NCBI GenBank assembly: GCA_900319625.1
Contig: ONPD01000003.1
Coordinates: forward strand, 1-64,000
From: an uncultured Treponema sp.
Lineage (GTDB): Bacteria > Spirochaetota > Spirochaetia > Treponematales > Treponemataceae
Reading direction: 5' to 3'
Length of the DNA: 64,000 nucleotides
Shown here: positions 38,139 through 47,064 of the stretch, piece after piece
Numbering within the stretch: position 1 is the first letter of the stretch
How the letters are laid out: every line of letters begins with the position of its first letter
The notes under the pieces: model-generated
Databases searched by the model: none
The model's input: only the letters and a program-made list of their open reading frames with translations
What the model was told of the DNA's origin: nothing
Made by a program: the position numbers and the translations under genes

Positions 38139-38864
38139 ATGAAAGACTTAAGCAAAAATCCTTATGTTTATGTTATTGAGGATGAACAATCTATTTCAGA
38201 CCTTATCAGCCTTTACCTTTCACAATCAGAAATAGGAACAAAGGCATTCAGCAATGCAGAAGATGCACTTTCTAATTTCGAAAAAGACCGCCAGCCGGAT
38301 TTGATTATTCTTGACCTGAACCTCCCTGGAATGAGCGGTTTTGATTTCTTAAATGAACTTAAAAAACGCTATTCTGATACAGAACGACCTGCAGTTATGA
38401 TCCTTTCTGCCCGCGATGCAGATGAGGATATGATTAAAGGACTTGGACTTGGAGCAGATGAATTTGTTACAAAACCCTTCTCTCCTAGTGTTCTTGTTGC
38501 CAGAGTAAAGGCTAACCTCCGCCGCCAGATTTCAGCATCTGCAAAAGCAGAGGATTCAATCAGATTTGACGATTTTACAATCCTTTTGAATTCCTGCGTT
38601 CTTAAAAAAGGAAGTCAGAAGATACCGCTTTCTTCAAAAGAATACGAAGTTCTTGAATATCTTGTTAAAAATGCCGGAAAAACCCTGGTTCCTGAGCAGA
38701 TCTATCAGGCAGTCTGGAAGGTTGATTTCGGCGACATCACAGCCGTTGCAGTTTACGTTCAGAGACTTCGCAAAAAGCTTCAGACAGATGCAAACGGAAA
38801 CGAATACATTAAAACTGTTTTTGGAAAAGGTTATGTATTCAATGAAGCAAGCATAATCCACTAA
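38139..38864 (+). CDS. OmpR/PhoB-type response regulator
   Basis: The 241-residue product has a receiver domain (about 9-125) with the phosphate-accepting D59 (LDLNLPGMSGF), the acidic pair in VIEDEQ and the Lys in VTKPFSP. A winged-helix DNA-binding domain follows (about 145-238, ending RLRKKLQ and KTVFGKGYVF). The ATG at 38139 is chosen because it begins the receiver at the normal distance; an in-frame ATG at 38079 would add 20 hydrophobic residues unlike any receiver. The sensor kinase follows two bases after its stop. The target genes are unknown; its divergent neighbour is the flagellar operon. Confidence 0.9.
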   Translation: MKDLSKNPYVYVIEDEQSISDLISLYLSQSEIGTKAFSNAEDALSNFEKDRQPDLIILDLNLPGMSGFDFLNELKKRYSDTERPAVMILSARDADEDMIKGLGLGADEFVTKPFSPSVLVARVKANLRRQISASAKAEDSIRFDDFTILLNSCVLKKGSQKIPLSSKEYEVLEYLVKNAGKTLVPEQIYQAVWKVDFGDITAVAVYVQRLRKKLQTDANGNEYIKTVFGKGYVFNEASIIH

Positions 38865-38866
38865 GT

Positions 38867-40216
38867 ATGACATTAAAAAAGCAGCTGATTTTAGTGACAT
38901 CAACAATTATCGCGATTCCTATTTTGTGCGTATGTTTTATTGCGGTAAATAGTTATGTGCACTCATCAAAAAGATTCTACGGCAATGACAGGCTGCTGTT
39001 GAATATGCTCCGAAATGAATACAATATGTCAGAAGAATTTAAATTTATGTCACCTGATATAGAAGGATTTTTAATTTCTGACAAGGGAAATGTATTATTT
39101 TCAACACTCCCAGATGTAAAAGCCGGAAGCCGTGTTTCAAAAGACAAGATTCTTGATTCAATTCTTGACCGTAACGGAAGATTTTTTTACCACTTTATAC
39201 CCCTGATTCTGAACGGTCAGAGAACAATGCTGATTACTAGAGTTCCAAGAAAAAAGCATTTATCCAAAACATCAAAAAACTTTTACTTCCCTATTCTTAT
39301 AGTTATCGGAGTGCTTGTCGTTCTCAGTATAATTTTGATTTCTACCCTTTCAAGAAGCCTTTTCAAATCTGTTAATACATTACAGCAGCAGCTTGCAGAC
39401 ATTGCTTCCGGAAAACTCGATAAAGCAATCACTATTCCCAAAAACACAAACAGAAATGAAATTGCGGAAATTTCAAGCTGCCTTGAAAAAATGCGTATAT
39501 CACTTCTGGAAAGCCAGAATAAAAAGAACAAATTCATTATGGGAATCAGTCACGATTTAAGAACTCCAATTGCCATTATAAAAGGTTATACAGAGGCCCT
39601 TTCTGACGGAGTAATCAAAAGTAAAGAAGAAAAGAAAAAGGCTGTGGAATTAATCAAGGCGAAGATTTCTCACCTTGAAAATATGATTAACACCCTGATA
39701 AATTTTGTAAAGCTTGAAAACAGTGACATCAGAAAAACCCTGCTGCCAAAATCAATAAACCAGGTGCTTAAAAACTTTGCAAAGGACGCTGAAGCTACAA
39801 CCAGCGTATTCAACAGACGGGTAAGCTGTAATATAGACCTTCCAAATGAATACCTGATTCCACTGGATGAACAGCTTGTAAACCGGGTTTTTGAAAATCT
39901 TTTGAGTAACGCCCTCAGGTATACAACAGAAAATGATGAAATCAAAATCTGTGCCTATGAAGAAAACAATTTGATTATCATAAAATTCTGTGATACAGGA
40001 ATTGGAATTGCAGAATCTGACCTTGCAAACATCTTTGATCTTTTCTACCGCGCTTCAAATTCCCGCCGCGAAGAAGGTATGGGAATCGGGCTTTCCGTTG
40101 TAAAAAACATCATCGAAACCCACGGCTGGAGAATTGACGTTCAGTCAGAAAAAGGAAAAGGAAGCTGTTTTACAATCTTCATTCCGGTATCTAAAGATCA
40201 GTTACAAAAGAATTAA
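38867..40216 (+). CDS. Membrane sensor histidine kinase
   Basis: The 449-residue kinase pairs with the response regulator just upstream. It has membrane helices at about 7-28 and 142-164 around a periplasmic sensor of about 110 residues, then a HAMP segment, the HisKA box with H229 (GISHDLRTPIAIIKG) and an HATPase domain with the N box (FENLLSNALRY), G1 (DTGIGIAESD) and G2 (EGMGIGLSVVKNI). The signal cannot be predicted; the sensor domain has no motif I recognise. Its last 26 bases overlap the converging hemW-like gene. Confidence 0.93.
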   Translation: MTLKKQLILVTSTIIAIPILCVCFIAVNSYVHSSKRFYGNDRLLLNMLRNEYNMSEEFKFMSPDIEGFLISDKGNVLFSTLPDVKAGSRVSKDKILDSILDRNGRFFYHFIPLILNGQRTMLITRVPRKKHLSKTSKNFYFPILIVIGVLVVLSIILISTLSRSLFKSVNTLQQQLADIASGKLDKAITIPKNTNRNEIAEISSCLEKMRISLLESQNKKNKFIMGISHDLRTPIAIIKGYTEALSDGVIKSKEEKKKAVELIKAKISHLENMINTLINFVKLENSDIRKTLLPKSINQVLKNFAKDAEATTSVFNRRVSCNIDLPNEYLIPLDEQLVNRVFENLLSNALRYTTENDEIKICAYEENNLIIIKFCDTGIGIAESDLANIFDLFYRASNSRREEGMGIGLSVVKNIIETHGWRIDVQSEKGKGSCFTIFIPVSKDQLQKN

Positions 40217-41378
40217 GATATAAAATCCCTTTTTCTCCAAGGGTAAATGAATAATCTCCGTCTGTATCAGAAATCTGACAAAGTCCCTTTTTCTGCCATT
40301 TTTCTGCCAGTTTTTTTACCGAATCCGGGATTTTTTTTGAAAAAATATTAAAATAATCACTTTCTTTTACGCCTGAAAGCTTTCGTAAGCCCATCATAAA
40401 AAACTCAAAGCTGGAAGTTTCTTCATCAATTTCTTCTACAGAAATAATATTTTTTGAAGGTTCTTCCTCTCCTTTACAAGTATTCCAGAAGCTGCAGTAG
40501 TCTTCAATATCTGCCGTATTTGTTATGCGCCTGCCCCTGCTTCCATCATAAAAACTTCCCGTCGCTCCGCTTCCGCAGCCAAGGTAAGGCTGATGATTCC
40601 AGTAAGAAAGATTATGAAGGCTTTCAAAGCCGGCTTTTGAAAAATTTGAAACCTCGTACTGTAAGTACCCCTCTTTTTTCAATAATTTCCTGCCCTCAAG
40701 CCAGAGCTTATCTGAAAAATCAAAATCATAATCAGAAAGTTCCCTGTCAAGCATTTTTCCAAAAGGAGTTTCTTCTTCGAAGGTCAGCGAATACATAGAA
40801 ATATGATCGGGATTATAGGAAATGACTTTTTCAAGCCCCTGTAAAAAAGAAGCTTCGCTTTCGTAAGGAAGTCCGCAAATTAAATCAAGAGAAAAACGCC
40901 CCTTCCAGTTTTTTGAAATACATTCCAGGGCAGAAATATTCTGGGCGGCAGAAGCCCGGCGCTTTGCAAAGCTAAGGGATTTTTCATTCAGGGACTGAAT
41001 CCCGACCGATATGCGGTTTACGGGAGTTTTTTTAAGGGCTTCTATAAAAGAATGCGTAAGGTCATCGGGATTTACTTCGATTGTAAACTCTGCCTCCTGA
41101 CTAAGACTTTTGGAATCAGAAATGGCATTACAGATTTTTTCAAGCTGTCCTTCAGTCAGAAGACTGGGTGTACCCCCTCCAATGTAAACCGTTTTCCAGG
41201 CTGTGAAAGCAGCTGCCTGCTCCCGGCAGGAGCGGACCTTTATTTCCCGGCAGAGGGCATCGACGTATTCATCGGGAATGCTTTTACAGCCTCCCCTTGA
41301 AAAAAAATCACAGTAAGAGCATTTTGAAATGCAGTAAGGAATGTGAATATAAAGGGAAAGTGCTTTATTTTCGTCCAT
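40191..41378 (-). CDS. hemW: HemW-like radical SAM protein (haem chaperone family)
   Basis: The 395-residue protein has the radical SAM cluster motif C16, C20, C23 in PYCISKCSYCDF, then YIGGGTPSLL and EVNPDDL, and a C-terminal HemN-like domain. The CxxxCxxC-Asp-Phe form, without the extra Cys of true coproporphyrinogen dehydrogenase, fits HemW, which binds haem rather than making it. No other haem gene is visible nearby. It overlaps the kinase gene tail to tail and is followed upstream by the signal peptidase on the same strand. Confidence 0.85.
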   Translation of the reverse strand: MDENKALSLYIHIPYCISKCSYCDFFSRGGCKSIPDEYVDALCREIKVRSCREQAAAFTAWKTVYIGGGTPSLLTEGQLEKICNAISDSKSLSQEAEFTIEVNPDDLTHSFIEALKKTPVNRISVGIQSLNEKSLSFAKRRASAAQNISALECISKNWKGRFSLDLICGLPYESEASFLQGLEKVISYNPDHISMYSLTFEEETPFGKMLDRELSDYDFDFSDKLWLEGRKLLKKEGYLQYEVSNFSKAGFESLHNLSYWNHQPYLGCGSGATGSFYDGSRGRRITNTADIEDYCSFWNTCKGEEEPSKNIISVEEIDEETSSFEFFMMGLRKLSGVKESDYFNIFSKKIPDSVKKLAEKWQKKGLCQISDTDGDYSFTLGEKGILYLNSFVTDL

Positions 41379-41384
41379 CAGCCA

Positions 41385-42083
41385 TCAGAAAAAGCGGAAT
41401 TTACTGAAAGGAAAATAACACAAAAGGGCTTTTCCGTTTACATCTGCCTGATTTACAGGGCCGTAAAGACGGGAATCATCAGAAGATTTTCTGTTATCAC
41501 CAAGAACAAAATACTGATTTTCAGAAAGAACAATTTCGTCAAAGGAACCTTTTACACCAAGATAGGAATCCCACTCGGAAGGAGCTGTAAAAAATGTTAC
41601 GTTATAAGGAGTATCAGCAATTTCAAATTCTGTAAGGTAATGCTTTGTTCCTTCGGGCTTTACATAAAGAACATAATCACGCATATAAAGCCTGTCACCG
41701 GGAAGTCCGACAATACGGCGGAGCTGGCAGTTTGTACCCGGAAAGTTTGGCTTTTCGTACAAGGAACACTGCTGGGCGGTAAAAAATCCGACCATAAGGT
41801 TCATAAGCTTCTGCATTTTTGAAAGCTCCAGCTTCTTTCTCGGATTCATAAGAACAACGTCACCGCGGTTATATTTTTTCAGCATAGGAGAAATCATTAC
41901 AAGCGAATTTTCCTGAATATCAGGCACCATAGATTCTGAAGTCTGTCTTACTGGAAAAAGAACATAAGATATAAAAAGGTTTGTAAAAACAAGAAGAAAG
42001 AGAATGTAAATTACTGCAAAAAATATTCTTTTCTGGGTATGAATCTTCATCGAGTAAGAATAATGCAAAAGATTTTTGTTCAT
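41385..42083 (-). CDS. lepB: Signal peptidase I family, with Arg at the catalytic Lys position
   Basis: The 232-residue S26-family peptidase would remove signal peptides at the outer face of the inner membrane. It has one N-terminal membrane helix (about 18-42), box B with S51 (SESMVP), box D RRIVGLPGD and box E LGDNRKSSDDSR. The general-base Lys that normally opens box D (KR in most bacteria) is here R122, so the usual Ser/Lys dyad is not intact. An insert of about 35 residues lies between boxes C and D. The ATG at 42083, behind GGTGG, is preferred over a GTG nine bases upstream. Either it works differently or another lepB does the main job. Confidence 0.85.
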   Translation of the reverse strand: MNKNLLHYSYSMKIHTQKRIFFAVIYILFLLVFTNLFISYVLFPVRQTSESMVPDIQENSLVMISPMLKKYNRGDVVLMNPRKKLELSKMQKLMNLMVGFFTAQQCSLYEKPNFPGTNCQLRRIVGLPGDRLYMRDYVLYVKPEGTKHYLTEFEIADTPYNVTFFTAPSEWDSYLGVKGSFDEIVLSENQYFVLGDNRKSSDDSRLYGPVNQADVNGKALLCYFPFSKFRFF

Positions 42084-42201
42084 AAAATCCACCCTATATA
42101 GATAAAACTATCATAATTGTATGATTTTTACAATCTTAAAAAAGGAAGATTAAAAAATCCTAAGAAAAGGGATATTTTTTTCGTGCAGAAAAAAGGCCTG
42201 T

Positions 42202-42717
42202 ATGCCGATAGTTAAACAAATGAAATGTACGAAATACTTGTTCTCAATTTTTATTGGAACACTGATCTATGTAACTTTATCTGTCACCATAGGCCAGAAC
42301 GGTCTTCACGGCTGTAATTACCTTGAGCAGCAGAAAATTTTACTCAGTAAAAGAACAAGTGAAATTCAAAATATCAACAATGAACTCTCTCTTGAGCTGG
42401 CGGCACTCCAGAATGACAAGGCTGTTATTGCGGCTTATGCCAGAAAGCTTGATTATGTAAGTGATGATGAAAAACTCGTAAAAATAACCGGCTTAAAACC
42501 GGCGCAGACTACCCTTTATGATACAGGAACTGTTTTAAGGCATACAGAACCAGAATATCTTCCGGAAGACATATGTAAAATTGTCAGCCTTTTCATTACA
42601 ATGCTTTGTCTTGGCGTAATGTTTCTTTTTGATGTAAGTAATGGTAAAATCACTTTCAAAAAAGAAAAACAGACAATGATTAAAGGAATTCCGGTTTATG
42701 ATTTTAAGCAAATCTGA
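42202..42717 (+). CDS. FtsB/DivIC-like membrane coiled-coil protein
   Basis: The 171-residue protein has a membrane helix (about 10-32), a coiled coil (LEQQKILLSKRTSEIQNINN, then ELSLELAALQND) and a following DEKLVKI segment, the layout of septum-formation initiators FtsB/DivIC. It is unusual in having a second membrane helix (about 127-145) after a proline-rich patch. An AAAAAGG site supports the ATG at 42202. It overlaps tsaC by 20 bases, so the two are co-expressed. A cell-division role is inferred from fold pattern only. Confidence 0.65.
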   Translation: MPIVKQMKCTKYLFSIFIGTLIYVTLSVTIGQNGLHGCNYLEQQKILLSKRTSEIQNINNELSLELAALQNDKAVIAAYARKLDYVSDDEKLVKITGLKPAQTTLYDTGTVLRHTEPEYLPEDICKIVSLFITMLCLGVMFLFDVSNGKITFKKEKQTMIKGIPVYDFKQI

Positions 42718-43276
42718 TGACACTTCAGTTCAAAAGTGCCTTTCTTTCTTAAAAGAAGGCAAAATAGTAATCATTCCAACTGATACAGTTTACGGCTTTT
42801 CAGGAATAGTATTGCCGGGAAAGGCTCTGGATACCGATGCAAAAATCAAGGCAATAAAAGGAAGAAGCGAAACAAAACCTTTTATCCAGCTGATTGCAAG
42901 GCCGGAAGACCTTAAAAAATACACAGATGATACAATTCCGGAAACTCTGCTTTCTTACTGGCCGGGCCCCCTTACAATAATCGTGAACAATAAGCTTACA
43001 AAAACAACTACAGCCTTCCGCTGCCCGGGTGACAAATGGCTTCGTGATATTCTTAAAGAGCTTGACTGCCCTATTTATTCTACCAGTGTAAACAGAAGCG
43101 GTTTTCCGGTTCTTGATTCAGAAAATGAAATCATAAAAGAATTTGAAAAGGATGTTGATTTAATCGTAAGTGACGGAGATAAGAAAAACGCCCTCCCTTC
43201 AACTATAGTCAGCATAAGTGACGGAAAAATAAAAATCCTGCGGCAGGGAGCTGTCAAGCTGCAGGCGACCATCTAA
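42698..43276 (+). CDS. tsaC: Threonylcarbamoyl-AMP synthase (Sua5/YciO/YrdC family)
   Basis: The 192-residue enzyme makes threonylcarbamoyl-AMP from threonine, bicarbonate and ATP, the first step of the t6A modification at position 37 of ANN-reading tRNAs. Seen are the nucleotide-binding IIPTDTVYGFSG, KAIKGRSETKPF, SYWPGPLTIIV and STSVNRSG. It is the short TsaC form without the C-terminal Sua5 domain. The partner genes tsaB, tsaD and tsaE are not in the window. It starts inside the end of the FtsB-like gene. Confidence 0.92.
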   Translation: MILSKSDDTSVQKCLSFLKEGKIVIIPTDTVYGFSGIVLPGKALDTDAKIKAIKGRSETKPFIQLIARPEDLKKYTDDTIPETLLSYWPGPLTIIVNNKLTKTTTAFRCPGDKWLRDILKELDCPIYSTSVNRSGFPVLDSENEIIKEFEKDVDLIVSDGDKKNALPSTIVSISDGKIKILRQGAVKLQATI

Positions 43277-43280
43277 AAAA

Positions 43281-44168
43281 CTAATTAATTCTTGTCCAGG
43301 TAACCGAAATATCACCATAGTTTACCTGGCCGGAGTTTTCTACAAGAGTTCTCTTCTGACCGGTCAGTGTATTCGAATCCTTTGCCTGAAATGTCCATTC
43401 AATAGGCTCTGCATTTACCGCGTGTTCAAGAGCCAGCTGCCTTGAAAGCTGGGGAAAGAAAGATGCATTTGACCTCTGATTCTGTAAAACCGTAATCTTC
43501 TGGCTTCCCTCTGACTGCTGCAGGCGGACAGTTATATTCATAGAGGCGCCGTTATTAAAAATCACAAAACCGCGGCCGCCGCGCATTATTACAACCTTAT
43601 TAAGGCCGTCTTCACCCTTCCAGGTGCCGGAAAGAAAATCTGTAGAAACAGCGGCAGAAGAGGAAGATTCCGCCTTTGAGGCAAGACCGGGCTGAACCTG
43701 GGGCTGAGCAGGAAGCTCACTTCCGCCCTTTGTAAGCAAATCGCTTAAGGTCGCCCTCAGGTTATCCTTTGGCTCCATAAGGATTTTGTAATAAGAATCA
43801 TATTCTTTTATTTTTGAAGCTTCATTTCCTTCATAAAAGATATGAAATATCGCCTGCCACTTGTCATTTGAAGGATTTTTATTTATTTCTGCAAAAAAGG
43901 TTTTGTTATTTAAAACAAAAAGAGATTTATCTACTGAATTAATATCCTTTGCATCAAACTGAGAGCGTTTATCTACCACGGTAAAGTTCTGAAATTCAGA
44001 AAGCTGGGTATAATAAAGATCACTTGTAAGCTTTGCCATATTCAAATCAAGGTCATCAGAAACGATTCCGAAATAATCAATCTCAAGAGCCTGTGCATTT
44101 ATAAAAAATGAACAGAAGACAAAGAGAAGGATTGAAATTACACAGCCCCTGATTTCTTTTTTCTGCAA
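43281..44168 (-). CDS. Exported protein of unknown function
   Basis: I do not recognise this 295-residue protein. It starts at TTG two bases after the smpB stop, with an AGAGG site inside the end of smpB. It has a signal peptide (VISILLFVFCSFFINAQA), an N-terminal domain (about 30-140), a disordered Ser/Ala/Pro linker (about 150-175) and a beta-rich C-terminal domain beginning LSGTWKGEDG. The last part looks like a lipocalin-like or small-ligand barrel module, a guess from pattern. It is predicted to be periplasmic and co-transcribed with smpB. Confidence 0.7.
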   Translation of the reverse strand: MQKKEIRGCVISILLFVFCSFFINAQALEIDYFGIVSDDLDLNMAKLTSDLYYTQLSEFQNFTVVDKRSQFDAKDINSVDKSLFVLNNKTFFAEINKNPSNDKWQAIFHIFYEGNEASKIKEYDSYYKILMEPKDNLRATLSDLLTKGGSELPAQPQVQPGLASKAESSSSAAVSTDFLSGTWKGEDGLNKVVIMRGGRGFVIFNNGASMNITVRLQQSEGSQKITVLQNQRSNASFFPQLSRQLALEHAVNAEPIEWTFQAKDSNTLTGQKRTLVENSGQVNYGDISVTWTRIN

Positions 44169-44170
44169 GC

Positions 44171-44635
44171 TTATCCTCTGAGTCTCTGAGAGAATTCCCT
44201 CTGAACCTCACGCTGAACATCACGATCTTTTATTGATGCCCGCTTATCAAACATCTTTTTACCCTTACAAACGCCAAGAGTAACCTTTACCCTGCCCTTT
44301 GAAAGATAAAAATTCAGAGGAATAAGTGTAAAGCCTTTTTCCTCAACTTTCCTTATCAGCCTTTTTATCTCTTCCTTATGCAGGAGAAGCTTTTTAGGTC
44401 TGTCCGGATCGTGGTTAAAAATTGAAGAATACACATATTCCGATATATGAAAGTTTTTAAGAAAAACCTCATTATTTATAATTTCGGCAAAAGCATCGGG
44501 AAAGGACACATTTCCGTTCTTTACAGATTTTACTTCAGTGCCTACAAGTTCAAGTCCGCACTCATAAGTTTCTTCGACAAAATAATCAAAACGAGCTTTT
44601 CTGTTTTCTGCAATAATCTTTTTATTTTCGCCCAT
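44171..44635 (-). CDS. smpB: SsrA-binding protein SmpB (trans-translation)
   Basis: The 154-residue protein binds tmRNA and rescues stalled ribosomes. Family segments are IIAENRKARFDYF, GLELVGTEVKSVKNG, LLLHKEEIKRL, GFTLIPLNFYLSKGR and the basic tail ending RLRG. The ATG at 44635 is chosen from family alignment; a TTG nine bases upstream is the only alternative. No ribosome site precedes it, and a good promoter lies so close that the leader would be about three bases. The tmRNA gene itself is not in the window. Confidence 0.95.
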   Translation of the reverse strand: MGENKKIIAENRKARFDYFVEETYECGLELVGTEVKSVKNGNVSFPDAFAEIINNEVFLKNFHISEYVYSSIFNHDPDRPKKLLLHKEEIKRLIRKVEEKGFTLIPLNFYLSKGRVKVTLGVCKGKKMFDKRASIKDRDVQREVQREFSQRLRG

Positions 44636-44644
44636 AATATTCAA

Positions 44645-44673
44645 ATTATAAAAGAGTTTTTACAAGGTTTCAA
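44645..44673 (-). promoter_or_regulatory. Promoter of smpB, almost leaderless
   Basis: On the minus strand TTGAAA (44668-44673), a 17-base spacer and TATAAT (44645-44650) match the housekeeping consensus at 11 of 12 positions. The TATAAT ends nine bases before the smpB ATG, so the leader would be only a few bases. Confidence 0.55.
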
Positions 44674-44777
44674 CACACAAAATCCGGGTAATATCAATTA
44701 ATTATTTCCATAAGTCCCTGTAATGTGATACAATAGATTGGCTAAAAAACTTATACTTAAAGGAATTATTAAAAGTT

Positions 44778-46652
44778 ATGGAAGACAAATCTTTTAAACC
44801 TTTCATTTCCGCCGATAGAGTCCTTCCGGAAATAACTCCGGTTTCTATCGTACTCGGAATCCTTCTTGCAGTGCTCTTTGGTGCTGCAAACGCATACCTG
44901 GGCCTCCGCGTAGGTATGACAATTTCAGCTTCAATCCCTGCTGCTGTTATTTCAATGGGTCTAATCAGAATCATTATGAAGCGTGATTCTATCCTTGAAA
45001 ATAATATGGTTCAGACAATCGGTTCGGCAGGAGAATCTCTTGCGGCCGGTGCAATCTTTACCCTTCCGGCTTTGTTTATGTGGGCTGCTGAAAGCAACGC
45101 AATTCACAAACCTTCATTCTGGGTAATTGCAGTTGTTTCTTTGTGTGCTGCCCTTCTCGGACTGATTTTTATGGTTCCACTCCGCTCTGCCCTTATCGTA
45201 GAAGAGCACGGAGTACTTCCATTCCCGGAAGGAACTGCCTGTGCAGAAGTTCTTCTTGCCGGAGAGGAAGGCGGTGCAAAATCTAAGCTTGTATTCTCAG
45301 GACTTGGAATCTCTACCCTCTACAAATTCATTGCTGACGGAATCAAGCTTTTCCCATCAGAAATCGACTGGACAATCAAATCTGTAGGAACCGGTTTTGG
45401 TGCAGACATTCTGCCTTCCCTTGCCGGAGTAGGATTTATCTGCGGTAAGAAAATCTCATCTTACATTTTTGCCGGTGGTATTATCGGATGGTTTATTGCA
45501 ATTCCATTGATTAACCTTTTCGGAAGTACAGCGGTTCTCTCTCCTGCAAAGGTTCCTGTAAGTGAACTTGGTGTATGGGGAATCTGGAGCAACTACATCC
45601 GCTACGTTGGTGCAGGAGCAGTAGCAACAGGTGGTATCATCAGCCTTATAAAATCACTTCCTACAATTATCAAGACATTCAAAAAAGCAGTTGCAGGCTT
45701 TGGTCACAAGGAAGCTGTTGAAGAGCGTACAAACCGCGACCTTTCAGCAAAATTCCTCTGGATTCTTGCAGCTGTTATTATTGTTGTAATCTGGATTCTT
45801 CCTGCAATTCCGGTTGGATTGCTTGGTGCCATTATCATCGTAATTTTCGGCTTCTTCTTTGCTACCGTATCCAGCCGTATGGTAGGACTTGTTGGATCTT
45901 CAAATAACCCGGTATCAGGAATGACAATCGCAACTTTAATTATTGCGACAGCCCTTCTTAAAGCAACCGGTCATACAGGAATTGCCGGAATGATTTCAGC
46001 AATCTGTATCGGAACAATCATCTGTATCATCGCATGTATGGCAGGTGATATTTCTCAGGACTTAAAGACAGGTTACATTGTAGGTGCAACTCCAAAAAAT
46101 CAGCAGATTGGTGAATTGATTGGAAGCATTGCCTCTGCCCTTGCAATCGGTGGAATTATGTTCCTTCTTGATAAGGCATGGGGCTTCGGTTCAAAAGAGC
46201 TTCCTGCTCCACAGGCAACTTTGATGAAGCTTGTTGTAGAAGGCGTTATGGGCGGAAACCTTCCATGGGTTCTTGTTTTCATTGGTGTAGGCGTTGGTAT
46301 AACAATCGAAGTAATGGGTATTCCGGTTCTTCCTGTAGCGGTAGGTCTTTACCTTCCGGTTCATCTTTCTACTCCGATTTTTATCGGCGGTCTTTTGAGA
46401 GCCTTCTTTGACAAGAAAGGCAATAAAGAAGCTGCTGATAACGGAATTCTCTTCGGTTCAGGACTTATTGCCGGAGAAGGCCTTGTAGGTATTATCCTTG
46501 CTGTTCTTGCAGTAATTCCTTTTGCAAACGGAAAATCTGTACTTGAAGCAATCGACCTTGGCGGAAAACTTGGAAACACAGGCGGAATTATCTTCTTTGC
46601 TGCCCTTATGTTCCTTTTCTTTGTATTCGCTAACAAAAAGCTTAAGAAATAA
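44778..46652 (+). CDS. OPT-family oligopeptide/metal-chelate transporter
   Basis: The 624-residue membrane protein has about 14 hydrophobic helices across its full length. It opens with a cytoplasmic FISADRVLPEITPVSI and then LGILLAVLFGAANAYLGLRV, GMTISASIPAAVISMG, FPEGTACAEVLLAGEEGG and GDISQDLKTGYIVGATPK, all typical of prokaryotic OPT proteins. OPT carriers bring in small peptides or iron-chelate-type molecules using the ion gradient; the substrate cannot be read. Five bases after its stop begins a small PqqD-like gene. A weak TACAAT -10 lies at about 44730. Confidence 0.9.
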   Translation: MEDKSFKPFISADRVLPEITPVSIVLGILLAVLFGAANAYLGLRVGMTISASIPAAVISMGLIRIIMKRDSILENNMVQTIGSAGESLAAGAIFTLPALFMWAAESNAIHKPSFWVIAVVSLCAALLGLIFMVPLRSALIVEEHGVLPFPEGTACAEVLLAGEEGGAKSKLVFSGLGISTLYKFIADGIKLFPSEIDWTIKSVGTGFGADILPSLAGVGFICGKKISSYIFAGGIIGWFIAIPLINLFGSTAVLSPAKVPVSELGVWGIWSNYIRYVGAGAVATGGIISLIKSLPTIIKTFKKAVAGFGHKEAVEERTNRDLSAKFLWILAAVIIVVIWILPAIPVGLLGAIIIVIFGFFFATVSSRMVGLVGSSNNPVSGMTIATLIIATALLKATGHTGIAGMISAICIGTIICIIACMAGDISQDLKTGYIVGATPKNQQIGELIGSIASALAIGGIMFLLDKAWGFGSKELPAPQATLMKLVVEGVMGGNLPWVLVFIGVGVGITIEVMGIPVLPVAVGLYLPVHLSTPIFIGGLLRAFFDKKGNKEAADNGILFGSGLIAGEGLVGIILAVLAVIPFANGKSVLEAIDLGGKLGNTGGIIFFAALMFLFFVFANKKLKK

Positions 46653-46657
46653 TTCTG

Positions 46658-47017
46658 ATGAAGCAGAGAACTAAAAAACTTTCTGCCAACTATATGGATC
46701 TGATTTTCACAAGAAATCAAGACCGTGTATGGAGGCAGAAGGAAGATGGAATTATCGAAATTGATATGGAAAACAAAGGTTTCTTTAATTCCATTGCTCA
46801 GAAATTTTTCAAAAAACCTCGCATAAGCCACATTTCCCTGGACAAATACGGTTCGCAACTGTGGCTTGGCATCGACGGAAAAAACTCTGTGAACGACCTC
46901 CTCAAAATTATGGAGGAGGCCTTCCCTGCTGAAAAAGATAAAATGCTGAACCGCATAGTTCAGTTTTTAGCCACACTAGAGGTTCACGCATTTATCTTTC
47001 GCAATAAGTCGAAATAA
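46658..47017 (+). CDS. Small PqqD-like protein (RiPP recognition element fold)
   Basis: The 119-residue protein has no signal or membrane segment. Its C-terminal 80 residues follow the PqqD pattern: strands with RVWRQKEDGIIEID, then the DGKNSVNDLLKIMEEAF helix and a last helix LNRIVQFLATLEVHAFI. PqqD-like folds bind leader peptides of ribosomally made peptides, but stand-alone forms also occur without such clusters. No radical SAM maturase or small precursor gene is seen beside it. It is coupled to the OPT transporter, so it may serve transport of the same compound. The fold call is from pattern, not alignment. Confidence 0.6.
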   Translation: MKQRTKKLSANYMDLIFTRNQDRVWRQKEDGIIEIDMENKGFFNSIAQKFFKKPRISHISLDKYGSQLWLGIDGKNSVNDLLKIMEEAFPAEKDKMLNRIVQFLATLEVHAFIFRNKSK

Positions 47018-47030
47018 ATAAGTCGAAATA
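47003..47030 (+). repeat. 14-bp tandem duplication across the PqqD-like stop codon
   Basis: AATAAGTCGAAATA occurs twice in direct tandem. The first copy holds the last codons of the PqqD-like gene and most of its TAA; the second copy is downstream and out of frame, so the protein is unaffected. Confidence 0.85.
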
Positions 47031-47064
47031 ATTAAAAAAGTTTACAAATTCTTCAAATCTTATT

